A stretch of 61,253 bases of DNA from Candidatus Fibrimonadaceae bacterium (GTDB lineage Bacteria; Fibrobacterota; Fibrobacteria; Fibrobacterales; Fibrobacteraceae). Below are positions 26,048 to 34,531 of this stretch, piece after piece; position 1 is the first letter of the stretch, and each line of letters starts with the position of its first letter. The position numbers were made by a program, and so were the translations under genes. The notes beneath the pieces were generated by a model, which saw nothing but the letters and a program-made list of their open reading frames with translations, was not told the origin of the DNA and made no database searches. Location of the stretch: assembly GCA_031281345.1 (NCBI GenBank), contig JAITFN010000077.1, positions 1 to 61,253 of the forward strand. Direction: 5' to 3'.

Positions 26048-26920
26048 ATGTCGCAGCCTTCAAATATAGATTCAGCAATAGATCCATCTTGTGTATTGGC
26101 AGATCAGCCTAATCGCACTATAGTGCCGAACTTCATAGTGATAGTGGATCGCGATGGCAGCGGCACGAATAACGTGGTACGCGGCACTACGATAGGCAAG
26201 CTAGTTCACCCTGTAAAAAACGGCACGTATAAAAAATTGACTGTGAAAGCTAAAGGCTATGAAGACAAAGTGATAGAAAATGTAGTAGTGACCGACAACA
26301 ATATTCACATTGATGCTGAGATGACACCGCTGCTGCACTCAGTCATTTTCAGGTTAGCAAACCCAGAGTATGACAAAAGCGATCCTAACTCTACGCCGTT
26401 CTTGCAAGATTTCCAAGTTAGAGTTTATGATAAGCCGAATCCTAATGAGTATCATTTGTATAATTCTGGAACGCATTTTGACATTCATGGCTTAGTTCCA
26501 ACGGAGCTTTACACTAGGTCATACATAGTTTGCCCAGTCTTGCCTGGCTATGTCGGCGAAGCTCTAGAAATTTACATAGACGAAGACAGAGGTGTCAATG
26601 CGACTGCTGGCGGCTTAGTATTTGATCCTACGACGGCGATTGTTCTTAAGTGTGCAGTTGGTACGTCAGAACAAGAAACTGGCATAAAATGCGGTTCATG
26701 CAAATTGAGCGTTATCTTGAATTTACTGGGATTGACAGAAAATGATTTAGAAAAATTGAAAGAAATATTAAAATGCTGTTGCTGCTGCAAGGAAAAGCCT
26801 GAAAAATTCTGCATTGAGGATTGCAGCATTGAAATACTTAAGCAATTAAATGTTGAGGATTGCGGCATTGAAATATGCAAATTGCTCAACATTGAAGACT
26901 GCGACATAAATAATTTATAG
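26048..26920 (+). CDS. unknown protein with beta-rich body and Cys-rich repeat tail
   Basis: 290 residues. Residues 1-200 look like repeated beta-sandwich strands (KNGTYKKLTVKAKGYEDKVIENVVV resembles carboxypeptidase-regulatory/PEGA-like folds). A linker with CGSC follows, then CCCCCKEK, then three imperfect copies of IEDC-IEI-KLLN ending at the stop. Cys pairs could bind metal or cross-link a trimer. No signal peptide. A role as a fibre-associated protein is inferred from position only. Confidence 0.55.
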   Translation: MSQPSNIDSAIDPSCVLADQPNRTIVPNFIVIVDRDGSGTNNVVRGTTIGKLVHPVKNGTYKKLTVKAKGYEDKVIENVVVTDNNIHIDAEMTPLLHSVIFRLANPEYDKSDPNSTPFLQDFQVRVYDKPNPNEYHLYNSGTHFDIHGLVPTELYTRSYIVCPVLPGYVGEALEIYIDEDRGVNATAGGLVFDPTTAIVLKCAVGTSEQETGIKCGSCKLSVILNLLGLTENDLEKLKEILKCCCCCKEKPEKFCIEDCSIEILKQLNVEDCGIEICKLLNIEDCDINNL

Positions 26921-26931
26921 AGGTGCAGAAT

Positions 26932-27147
26932 ATGGCAAAGAGGAAACAACCGCAGCAAGAAATTTCAAAGGATACGTCAAACGACTCTGAAGAGCTGGAA
27001 ATAAATGAGAGCGAGGAGGAGTATTGGGCAAAAGCGAAAAGAGAGGAGGAGGAGTATTGGGCAAATGCGAAAAGAGAGAACGAGAAGTATTGGGAAGAAG
27101 TGAAAAAAAATGCTCCAAAGAAAATTGAAAGAAAGAGGGTTGGTTAA
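26932..27147 (+). CDS. small charged repeat protein
   Basis: About 71 residues from the ATG at 26932, which has AGAGGTG upstream. After a Lys/Gln-rich start it consists of three imperfect copies of an 11-residue EEYWAKAKREE unit, predicted to form one long charged helix or coiled coil. A longer GTG start three codons upstream is possible. Function unknown. Confidence 0.5.
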   Translation: MAKRKQPQQEISKDTSNDSEELEINESEEEYWAKAKREEEEYWANAKRENEKYWEEVKKNAPKKIERKRVG

Positions 27148-27149
27148 AT

Positions 27150-28172
27150 ATGGCGCATACAAAAATTCCCACTGGGTTAAAGCAAGAGTATAATCACCCG
27201 CTAGACGGCAGAACTTACTATGACACAATAGAAGAAGCGTTAAGGGACAATAAATATGAGGTCGTCCCACGCCCGTCACCGCCATATCCTACGCCTGAAG
27301 AAATTAAGACCAACCGTTTCATCGGTCAAAAGATGGTGATAGTGAACCCACCTAACAGTGATTCCCCTCGCGAGTACTGGTTCAAAGACGGCATAGAGAA
27401 TAAAGATTTAGTTGAATATACTTCTGACGGCAAATATCTTTGGGAAAAAGTGAATGCCAGCGGTGGGGGCAGTGGAGGCGGGGGCGACTTTGAATTAAGA
27501 AATGAATTTAATTCGCATATAAATAATAGCGAAATACACATAACCAAAACGGAACGCGACAAGTGGAATAAACCACCTATCGGCATTCCAACTACTAATC
27601 TTGAAGAGGCATCATCTTTCTCAGTAGCAGACAGTAGGGTTGTGAGCGTTCGGCACCCCAGCGGAAAGTTCTACGCTGATTTAACAAATATGCTAAACAA
27701 TACAATATTCTGGCTTGTTCTTAATCCACAAACAGCCAATGAACTGAAAGTAACTTTTACAGGCGCATACGGAAGCCCTTCTTACGCATTTAAGCCATTT
27801 AGTATAATTCTTTGTTGTTTTAAACATAATCGCGGTGTAAAAGTAATTGAACTAGGCTCTAATTCTTTTAAAATGGAATCTTATACCAATAAACCCTCAA
27901 TGACTATTGAGAATGATCTAGTAGTGTACCTAACGCCCATTGCACAAACTGGTTCGCAGGATGTTACGATAGACTTAGCATATTACAATATTGGCGATAT
28001 AATTACATTCAGTGTAGCACCCTCTTCCGGTGTTCGCGTATTGAATTTCATAGCTAAAAATAATGCCAATGGGTATGAATATACAATACCGGCGAATAGT
28101 GTGGCTTACTTTTCATTCAGAGTATTTGATACTGGTAGTATAAAAAATATTCTACCACTTAATAAATTATAA
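27150..28172 (+). CDS. phage tail-fibre-like protein
   Basis: 340 residues. The N-terminal third has a compact domain ending at KYLWEKVNAS. A GGGSGGGG flexible linker (about residues 108-115) follows, then HINNSEIHITKTERDKWN, a motif typical of phage tail-fibre and baseplate proteins (HINNxxIHVTxxxKxxWN). The C-terminal ~190 residues are beta-rich and end without a FISUMP domain. No secretion signal. It starts two bases after the repeat-protein stop. Confidence 0.7.
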   Translation: MAHTKIPTGLKQEYNHPLDGRTYYDTIEEALRDNKYEVVPRPSPPYPTPEEIKTNRFIGQKMVIVNPPNSDSPREYWFKDGIENKDLVEYTSDGKYLWEKVNASGGGSGGGGDFELRNEFNSHINNSEIHITKTERDKWNKPPIGIPTTNLEEASSFSVADSRVVSVRHPSGKFYADLTNMLNNTIFWLVLNPQTANELKVTFTGAYGSPSYAFKPFSIILCCFKHNRGVKVIELGSNSFKMESYTNKPSMTIENDLVVYLTPIAQTGSQDVTIDLAYYNIGDIITFSVAPSSGVRVLNFIAKNNANGYEYTIPANSVAYFSFRVFDTGSIKNILPLNKL

Positions 28173-28183
28173 AAGAGGCAGAT

Positions 28184-30595
28184 ATGGAAAAAACACCACT
28201 TCAAGATATATTGGACAATATACACGATGCGTTGAGCAGCGGTGGCGGCAGTAATAATTGTGACCATGAATACGATTGGGAAAACCTGCACGGTGGCGGT
28301 AGCGGCAACGGCGGTGGGCAATGTCTACCGAATACAACGACAAACGAAGATAGCACAGGTGTCACAGATGGGGCAAGCCTTGCGTTAATGCACGCTGCTA
28401 AAATAGAAATGCAAGGCGGCGCAGAATTAAAAATGGATTACGGGGCTGCACTAAAAATTACTGATGGCGGCAAAATAGAGATATCAGGATCAGGCAACCT
28501 GAATATGGCTCATAGCGCTAAACTAAATTTGCATGAAGGCGCAAGCATTGACTTGGGCAACTCGGCAAAGCTACAAGCAATGGGCGCAGGCGCAATCAGC
28601 GGTTTGCAGGGAGCGATTGAAAGTACCGATGATTTGTATACCAACTGTCGTGTTTATAAAATGAAAAATTTCTTATACATAGTGAATACTTCGTTTGAAA
28701 ATAGGAATAGTTTTTTGGAAGGTGATTTATTTTATTTTGTTGCTGATGAAACATTGGAAGGAGATGCTACACTTTTGTATGAAAATATTGAAGGAATACG
28801 GGTAGAAGAATACGTAAACAAAGACAATTCAGTAACGCTAATGTTAGTCAGCAAAGAGGGAGAAGATGCCAATCTACGTTTCAAAAAAATGGCTGACACA
28901 GAAGATATTCCAAATATTTTCAAAATTAGAAAGGATCAAATAGCTTTGAGCAATACATTGGGAGAAGAAATTCAAATCAATCTATTAGATGTCATAGCTA
29001 ATAGTAATAGTTATCATTTCTTGAAAGTTGACAAAACGTTGGTTTATGATAGTATTGGCAACATAGGCATTGTCACATCTATAGGAAGAAATACTCCTAG
29101 CAGCACAATAGGAATTACAACAATAGCCACATCGGGAATTAAAACGGAAGATATATTCAAAGGCACTGCCAATACAGTACTTCTAGGCGATGGCACAACT
29201 ACGCCTGCCACCACATCAAAGGGAAAAGACTACAACGCGTCCGCTTCTCTATTCGCCGATGACGATTTATATAACCTTGACGCGGACTATGTGTACTGCC
29301 AGAAAGGAAATATGGGCTTTAAGCTACGGTGGAAACATTTTGTGCGGTTCGTAGCCATAGAACTCGCTGGTGCTGGTTTGTTCGAACTGCCAGAACACGG
29401 TGACGTAGAATTGGTTAATATTTCAATACAACCTCCTGTGAACGGATCAGAGCAAAATATAAACGCCGTCATAAACGATATCGAACCTCATTACACAGTG
29501 AGCAGTGTTATGTGGGAACCTCTAGGCATTGTGAACTCAACGCAAACTTACACAGCTACTGTGACTGTATTTCCGGAAGGTTTGTGGGCGTTCAGTGACG
29601 ATTTGGAAATCGCATTCAACGAAGGTGAGCCTGATGCCGCCGATGATGAAACAAATGGCTCGTGGAATATAAGCAAAGTATTCCCCCCGACCATGACCGC
29701 CCTGCCTATCCCAGACCTTTCAATAGCCGAACCCGCTTATGGATTGAATAAACCGAGCGAAGCTGTTCAGAATAATGATTTGGATAAAGAGATGTATACA
29801 AATTCAATCTTGTGGAATACTGCGGGAACTACGTTTCCTGATGGAGTGTCAACAGGGGATATTTCCTTAATTGCAAAACCAAATTACCGATGGAATGATA
29901 ACAAAATAAAATTTAATGACTCGGTGTATAACGCTGTTCCTAGCGAAGGTGGAACGAAACTGAATTTTTACTATGTGACTCCGAGCCTTGCAAGCCTCAA
30001 TGAAGGAGTTTTCGTGGATCCACGAGACGGTCAAAGCTATCCGTATAAAAAAATGCCCGATGGCAAGATTTGGATGACGGTGAATCTAAATTACAAAGGA
30101 ACTGGAATGCCATATCCCAATAGAAACGCTCAGTTATATACTTCTTTTCAAGCCAACTCCCCCGTGATGGAAGCACAAGGACTACGTCCAGCGCCACAAA
30201 GTTGGCATGTGCCAAGTCGTGACGAATGGGCACAGCTGGCGATATCAATGATTGGTTCCGGAAACATTAACAGTACATCTTTTAGTGTAGGAAAATACAT
30301 GAAAAGCGTGTCGGGATGGAACGGTGTGTCAAATCCTCAAACCGGAAATCTTGACACCTATGGATTCAATGCCGTTCCAGCTGGATGGTGGGACGCTAAT
30401 ACTGGTGTTTGGGAACCAGGAATTGGATTCCCGAGCGGCACCAGATGGTGGACTTCGGATATGGCGCTGAATTCGCCATTGGACGATTGCTTTAGGGCTT
30501 CTTTAGTTGTCTCTCAGAATAGCCCGAATACTCTTACGCTCAGTAACATTCGTGGTGATAATCGCTATTCTATTCGATGCGTTCGGAATTATTAG
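28184..30595 (+). CDS. long fibre-like protein with C-terminal FISUMP domain
   Basis: 803 residues. It begins with the tag PLQDILDNIHDALSS, then Gly/Asn-rich linkers (GGGSNN, GGGSGNGGG), then about eight short repeats of the type GAELKM/GAALKI/GKIEIS/SAKLNL (residues about 65-145), which look like a beta-helix or stacked-strand shaft. A middle region has Ig-like beta patterns. From about residue 610 a complete FISUMP domain follows (VDPRDGQSYPYKKMPDGKIWMTVNLNY... WHVPSRDEW... YSIRCVRNY). The layout (anchor tag, shaft, receptor-like tip) matches a tail fibre. No signal peptide. Confidence 0.72.
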   Translation: MEKTPLQDILDNIHDALSSGGGSNNCDHEYDWENLHGGGSGNGGGQCLPNTTTNEDSTGVTDGASLALMHAAKIEMQGGAELKMDYGAALKITDGGKIEISGSGNLNMAHSAKLNLHEGASIDLGNSAKLQAMGAGAISGLQGAIESTDDLYTNCRVYKMKNFLYIVNTSFENRNSFLEGDLFYFVADETLEGDATLLYENIEGIRVEEYVNKDNSVTLMLVSKEGEDANLRFKKMADTEDIPNIFKIRKDQIALSNTLGEEIQINLLDVIANSNSYHFLKVDKTLVYDSIGNIGIVTSIGRNTPSSTIGITTIATSGIKTEDIFKGTANTVLLGDGTTTPATTSKGKDYNASASLFADDDLYNLDADYVYCQKGNMGFKLRWKHFVRFVAIELAGAGLFELPEHGDVELVNISIQPPVNGSEQNINAVINDIEPHYTVSSVMWEPLGIVNSTQTYTATVTVFPEGLWAFSDDLEIAFNEGEPDAADDETNGSWNISKVFPPTMTALPIPDLSIAEPAYGLNKPSEAVQNNDLDKEMYTNSILWNTAGTTFPDGVSTGDISLIAKPNYRWNDNKIKFNDSVYNAVPSEGGTKLNFYYVTPSLASLNEGVFVDPRDGQSYPYKKMPDGKIWMTVNLNYKGTGMPYPNRNAQLYTSFQANSPVMEAQGLRPAPQSWHVPSRDEWAQLAISMIGSGNINSTSFSVGKYMKSVSGWNGVSNPQTGNLDTYGFNAVPAGWWDANTGVWEPGIGFPSGTRWWTSDMALNSPLDDCFRASLVVSQNSPNTLTLSNIRGDNRYSIRCVRNY

Positions 30596-30651
30596 CGTCC
30601 GTTGCGTCAAGGATTAGTTATGCAAGTTTTTAACTCAAAGGAGAAAAGAAT

Positions 30652-30687
30652 ATGTGGATAAAAACAAATGTAATTCCCAATAAATAA
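30652..30687 (+). CDS. 11-codon mini-ORF with strong ribosome-binding site
   Basis: Reads MWIKTNVIPNK then stop, preceded by AAAGGAG eight bases upstream. It is either a leader peptide for the following fibre gene or the remnant of a gene start. Too short to judge. Confidence 0.25.
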   Translation: MWIKTNVIPNK

Positions 30688-30703
30688 TAGGAGGTATGCA
30701 ATT

Positions 30704-31561
30704 ATGGCAAAGCAACAGTTGCAGAATATATTGAACAATATACATGACATATTGAGTCATGAAATTCTTAGCGAGCAGTTGGTAGAGCAGTTGCAAACGC
30801 AGTTTGCTTTGCTTGACAAACTAAAATATGACATAGACACAAATGCTGGCAATATAGCTTCTATTGACGACAGTCTTTCTGATTTGCAGGGGCAACTTGG
30901 AACTCTTGACGGTAAGGTGGCGGTAGCCACATCAAGCATAGCAGAAGTGCGTACCGATTTAAATACTGAAACTTCAACTAGGGAAGAAATTGGCAGTGCT
31001 ATGCAGCTGAAGATAGATGCTTTGCGTGGTGCTATAATATACTTGGGTCACGTTGAATACACAGCTGAACAAGTCACAGCAGACACGAATTTATTGACTG
31101 AATGGTGCCGTGAAAATGGGTTTTATCCTCTAATGAGAGGCTATTGTGTAATTGACGCAAACGCAAACGATTGGTGGTGGAATGATACAGAGGAACGCTG
31201 GGTAAACATAGGCTACTTTGATGTGGCTACCGCCACCAACAATAGCAAGGGCGTTGTTGTTGGCAACGATGTGGACTTAGGCATTGTGGTGAATAGCCAA
31301 GGCAAAATGAGCGTTAAAAATTTGCAAAACAAACTTGACGAAAAACTGAATGTCCTTGATTCGCAGAACTTCGTCAAAGTTGCAGACCTGGTTCCTTTGA
31401 ATAATAAGGTTTCCACTTTGGAGACTTGGAAAGATGGCTTGGTGATCCCGGATGTTAGCGAAGCCGCAAAAGTTCGGGTGTTCGCTCCTGGTCAATCCGC
31501 CGCGGCGTTGACATTCAGCCAAGCTAACCCAACATATTTGGTGCTGGTGGAGGGTACTTAG
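30704..31561 (+). CDS. coiled-coil tail-fibre-like protein
   Basis: 285 residues. It starts with QLQNILNNIHDILS, nearly the same tag as the 803-residue fibre. A long coiled coil follows (about residues 20-110), then a YLGHVEYTAEQVTADTNLLTEWCRENG...DWWWNDTEERWVNIG segment typical of phage fibre proteins, then a second helical part. AGGAGG lies ahead of the ATG. It probably forms the shaft for the FISUMP protein encoded next, one base downstream. Confidence 0.72.
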   Translation: MAKQQLQNILNNIHDILSHEILSEQLVEQLQTQFALLDKLKYDIDTNAGNIASIDDSLSDLQGQLGTLDGKVAVATSSIAEVRTDLNTETSTREEIGSAMQLKIDALRGAIIYLGHVEYTAEQVTADTNLLTEWCRENGFYPLMRGYCVIDANANDWWWNDTEERWVNIGYFDVATATNNSKGVVVGNDVDLGIVVNSQGKMSVKNLQNKLDEKLNVLDSQNFVKVADLVPLNNKVSTLETWKDGLVIPDVSEAAKVRVFAPGQSAAALTFSQANPTYLVLVEGT

Positions 31562-31562
31562 T

Positions 31563-32210
31563 ATGCTCACAGGGCTCACAAAAGTCAAAGAGGCTCTCTA
31601 TTCTGGTAAGAAGTTAGAGCAGCTATATATGGATGGAGTAGCTCTATTTACTGTTGCACCACCCCCTCCGCAAAATACTTTTACTGATCCTCGTGATGGT
31701 CAGGTTTATCCATTCAAAACTATGCCCGATAATAGAGTATGGATGACGGTAAACCTGAATTACAATCAGGCCGGATCATATGTTTATGGGTATAATCTCA
31801 GCAATACTACGGCGCAACCTACTGTCGGTCACGGACGATTATACACCTATTCGCAAGCATTGGCAGCGGTGCCACAAGGCTGGCACTTACCTACTGATGC
31901 AGAGTGGACGGCGTTGGCGCTAGCTGCGGGTGGTACAGGTACTTATGGCGAGAATGGCGTTGCAGGTACTCGGTTGAAGGCTACAAGCGGGTGGGCTAGT
32001 AATGGTAACGGAACAGATGACTACGGTTTCACTGGCTTGCCTGCCGGCTATTACTACAATAACAATTTTCAGCGTGTAGGTACTGATAGTTTGTTTTGGG
32101 TGGATCGCAGTCAAACCACTTACAGATATTTACAATACAGTATCACTACGCTTTCGCGTAACACGTTAGGAAGTTATCAGCTATCTGTTCGCTGCATCCG
32201 AGACACATAA
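31563..32210 (+). CDS. FISUMP-domain fibre tip protein
   Basis: 215 residues. A short N-terminal region (KVKEALYSGKKLEQLYMDGVAL) resembles phage fibre C-terminal connectors. A PPPP linker at about residue 34 and an almost complete FISUMP domain (FTDPRDGQVYPFKTMPDNRVWMTVNLNY ... GWHLPTDAEWTAL ... LSVRCIRDT) follow. It has no signal peptide or lipobox, unlike the usual surface FISUMP proteins. One-base spacing from the coiled-coil gene suggests the two form one fibre. Confidence 0.8.
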   Translation: MLTGLTKVKEALYSGKKLEQLYMDGVALFTVAPPPPQNTFTDPRDGQVYPFKTMPDNRVWMTVNLNYNQAGSYVYGYNLSNTTAQPTVGHGRLYTYSQALAAVPQGWHLPTDAEWTALALAAGGTGTYGENGVAGTRLKATSGWASNGNGTDDYGFTGLPAGYYYNNNFQRVGTDSLFWVDRSQTTYRYLQYSITTLSRNTLGSYQLSVRCIRDT

Positions 32211-32297
32211 AGGAACTCATATGACAACTTTGCAGGCATAGGCTGTAAAACGTTCAAGGACTTCAATGTTTTTCAATGAGATATAATCAATAGATTT

Positions 32298-32381
32298 TTA
32301 GCCGAGCCATTTAATCGTAGCCATAACTCCAACATCTGATATGATTTCGCCGCCAATGAACAAATAATAGGGCGAGCCTTT
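32298..32381 (-). pseudogene. C-terminal remnant of a paralogue of the lipoprotein at 33.2-34.5 kb
   Basis: On the minus strand it reads KGSPYYLFIGG...SDVGVMATIKWLG then stop, which aligns with the end of the intact lipoprotein (KGMPYYLFISD...TGFMLTIRW). The 3' flank GGCTCGGCTAAA is also shared. Everything upstream of this fragment is gone. It shows that a second copy of the lipoprotein gene once stood next to the FISUMP fibre gene. Confidence 0.6.
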
Positions 32382-32434
32382 GAATTATTTATGTCATTTG
32401 CTATATTATGATAAATCACAAATAGGAGAAAATT

Positions 32435-32821
32435 ATGAGTGAGAATGCGCGTATCCCAGTGCTTGTGTTTAAAAAACCGCAACCAATAACAGCTTATGTA
32501 GAAGAGTTCGTCAGCCACGCACTAGAACATACTGGGGATAAGCCGTTAGATAGATGGTACGCTGGCATAACTAGCAATATCAATGAACGTATAAAAAGCC
32601 ACGAAAGTAAGAAACATATAACTTGTAAGTATATCAAATGTATGCGTTGCCCAAGTGAGAATTTTACTAGAAAAGTAGAAAAAGCATTAGAAGAAGAAGG
32701 ATTTTCAATATATACAGAAGACGAAAAAACAGCAATGAAAGCAACAATGGAAGGGAAATCTTTTTCAACTCAACCGCCAAAAGACAAAGTCTATATTTAT
32801 TACGGAGTTCCTAAAAAGTAA
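32435..32821 (+). CDS. GIY-YIG-like nuclease domain protein
   Basis: 128 residues. The segment RWYAGITSNINERIKSH (about residues 39-56) matches the second strand and helix of the GIY-YIG fold, with the conserved Arg; a later Glu in KVEKALEEEGF could be the metal-binding Glu. The N-terminal GIY part is not obvious. The promoter-like TATATTATG and AATAGGAG lie upstream. Homing, repair or mobile-element maintenance are possible roles. Confidence 0.55.
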   Translation: MSENARIPVLVFKKPQPITAYVEEFVSHALEHTGDKPLDRWYAGITSNINERIKSHESKKHITCKYIKCMRCPSENFTRKVEKALEEEGFSIYTEDEKTAMKATMEGKSFSTQPPKDKVYIYYGVPKK

Positions 32822-32822
32822 A

Positions 32823-33173
32823 TCAGCTACCTTTTGCTAGCTTAACCACCCGTGTTTTTACAACCTTGGGAAATTTCTTTCGGTTGGGAGGGTAGCCCAA
32901 CTTCGTTAAGCAAGAATCATCGCCATTTGCTCGCATTTTTTCGGCACATACACAGCTTATATATTCCATAAAAGCTTGTTTCATAGTGCGTAGGCATCCC
33001 ATAAGAAAATGGCAGGTAATGAAATCTGGCATTTTGGTTATGTCGCCGATGTCGTGCTTGGATATGAGCTTCAGCAATGCATGTTCAAATTCAAATGGAA
33101 TTTTTAACGCACACTCTTTTTCATATCGTAACTCTTCCATAGCCTTGTCTATATCAGCGTTTCTCTTTCCCAT
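32823..33173 (-). CDS. unknown small protein
   Basis: 116 residues, basic at the C-terminus (PPNRKKFPKVVKTRVVKLAKGS), with three Cys and a helical centre. No family recognised. It ends convergently, one base from the GIY-YIG-like gene, and lies in the minus-strand half of the block. Confidence 0.45.
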   Translation of the reverse strand: MGKRNADIDKAMEELRYEKECALKIPFEFEHALLKLISKHDIGDITKMPDFITCHFLMGCLRTMKQAFMEYISCVCAEKMRANGDDSCLTKLGYPPNRKKFPKVVKTRVVKLAKGS

Positions 33174-33243
33174 ATCAGTTCCTCCGTATTATATTTATAT
33201 AACACCTGATATATAATAGATTAGGATTTAGCCGAGCCGAGCC

Positions 33244-34503
33244 TCACCATCTAATCGTAAGCATAAAGCCAGTATCTGTATCTGTTATGCTAACATCGCT
33301 AATGAACAAATAATAAGGCATTCCTTTGATAGTAATATTGCTCACGGGAACAAATGCAGTTTCTTTTACATTGTTTCCAATCGCATCGTCAATTCTAGCA
33401 GGCACGCCAGCACTTTGCGGAATAAGCAAGATTCTATATCCTGTTTCAGCATGAACTTGTATTTCTTTCACCGCGCCTATTATAGAACCCGATTCTATGA
33501 GACCTTCGCTTATATGCCAATCAAACCATTCGGTGATTATTGCGGGGTCATTGTTTGCAGCGTGTCCCCAATACATCAAGCCTTCGGTGGGTTCCGTTGC
33601 CGCGGTTGAAACTATGATGCTGAAATTCTTTTCATTGCTACCGCCAGCGTTAGCGGCTTTAACTGTGATATTGAATGTCCCTACGGCGGTCGGGGTTCCT
33701 GATATTGTATTGCCTGAAAGGGATAGCCCAGCTGGCAAATTTCCGCTTTTAATGCTCCAAGAAATTGGAGTGTCACCAGTCGCGGTTAAAGTTTTGCTGT
33801 ATGCAGTGCCTATGGTTGCAGGAGGCAATGAGGCAGTGGTTATTGCAGGCGGAACGACAGCGGGCGGCTCAGGCTCGCACGGCAATAAATCAACTTCCAC
33901 GATTCCTGTGTAATTGCCCATGCCGACTATCTTCACAGAATTGCTAGTGTTTTCTATTCTGTAATCAGTGTTTTCTGTCAAAACTTTGCTGCCGTCTTTC
34001 ACAACAATTCCGCTGCCTGAATAGGTGCGTTTCGCACTTCCGATGTAGTCTTTAAGCCCCTTGACTTCAATTGAGTTCTGCGTTGTGCTAACTCTGTAGT
34101 TCACGCCTTCAACCAAAACGATATCGTTTTTCGTTACGACGACTGGCTCGCCATTCAGATTCATTTTCACAGCCATATTGTAATTATTTAGTGCTTCCAA
34201 GCAATCATTAGACGAACTGCTGCCATGCCCCGAAGATGAGGAACTATTTGGTTTGCTGCTTGAAGACGATAAAGCAGATGAAGAATTAGCGTTTTGACTT
34301 GAAGACGATTTTTCAATGCTAGACGAAGAATTATTTAATTTGCTGCTTGACGAATATTCAGACGAAGAGGAGACATTTGTCTTTTTGCTTGAAGACGAAG
34401 CGGCAACAGAATTATTGTCATCGCTGTCATTAGAGCAGGAGAGGGTGAATGCGGTGGCGAGCGCGAGGGCTGCCGCTAACAAAGAGAATTTAATTTTGTT
34501 CAT
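33244..34503 (-). CDS. Ser-linker surface lipoprotein with putative Ig (He_PIG) domain
   Basis: About 419 residues from the ATG at 34503, which has AAAGGAG upstream; the longer frame from 34551 would bypass it. Order: signal peptide and lipobox FTLSC, long poly-Ser linkers (about residues 30-100), two repeats of an unknown ~50-residue unit (VVVTKNDIVLVEGVNYRV... and IVVKDGSKVLTENTDYRI...), a He_PIG-type Ig domain (SLPPATIGTAYSKTL...GLSLSGNTISGTPT), and a C-terminal domain also found as a remnant at 32.3 kb. It is anchored on the cell surface and probably adhesive. Confidence 0.75.
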   Translation of the reverse strand: MNKIKFSLLAAALALATAFTLSCSNDSDDNNSVAASSSSKKTNVSSSSEYSSSSKLNNSSSSIEKSSSSQNANSSSALSSSSSKPNSSSSSGHGSSSSNDCLEALNNYNMAVKMNLNGEPVVVTKNDIVLVEGVNYRVSTTQNSIEVKGLKDYIGSAKRTYSGSGIVVKDGSKVLTENTDYRIENTSNSVKIVGMGNYTGIVEVDLLPCEPEPPAVVPPAITTASLPPATIGTAYSKTLTATGDTPISWSIKSGNLPAGLSLSGNTISGTPTAVGTFNITVKAANAGGSNEKNFSIIVSTAATEPTEGLMYWGHAANNDPAIITEWFDWHISEGLIESGSIIGAVKEIQVHAETGYRILLIPQSAGVPARIDDAIGNNVKETAFVPVSNITIKGMPYYLFISDVSITDTDTGFMLTIRW

Positions 34504-34531
34504 GTTAACTCCTTTCGTTTGAATAAACATA

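Noticed and set aside
28184-32210. Diversity-generating retroelement acting on the FISUMP tips
   Set aside because: FISUMP ends (W-H-x-P-x-x-x-E-W ... RCxR) look like the C-type-lectin folds used as retroelement targets, but no reverse transcriptase and no template repeat of the 3' ends is seen in the window.
25223-32210. Complete prophage
   Set aside because: Only fibre-like genes are found; no capsid, portal, terminase, tape measure, lysis or integrase genes.
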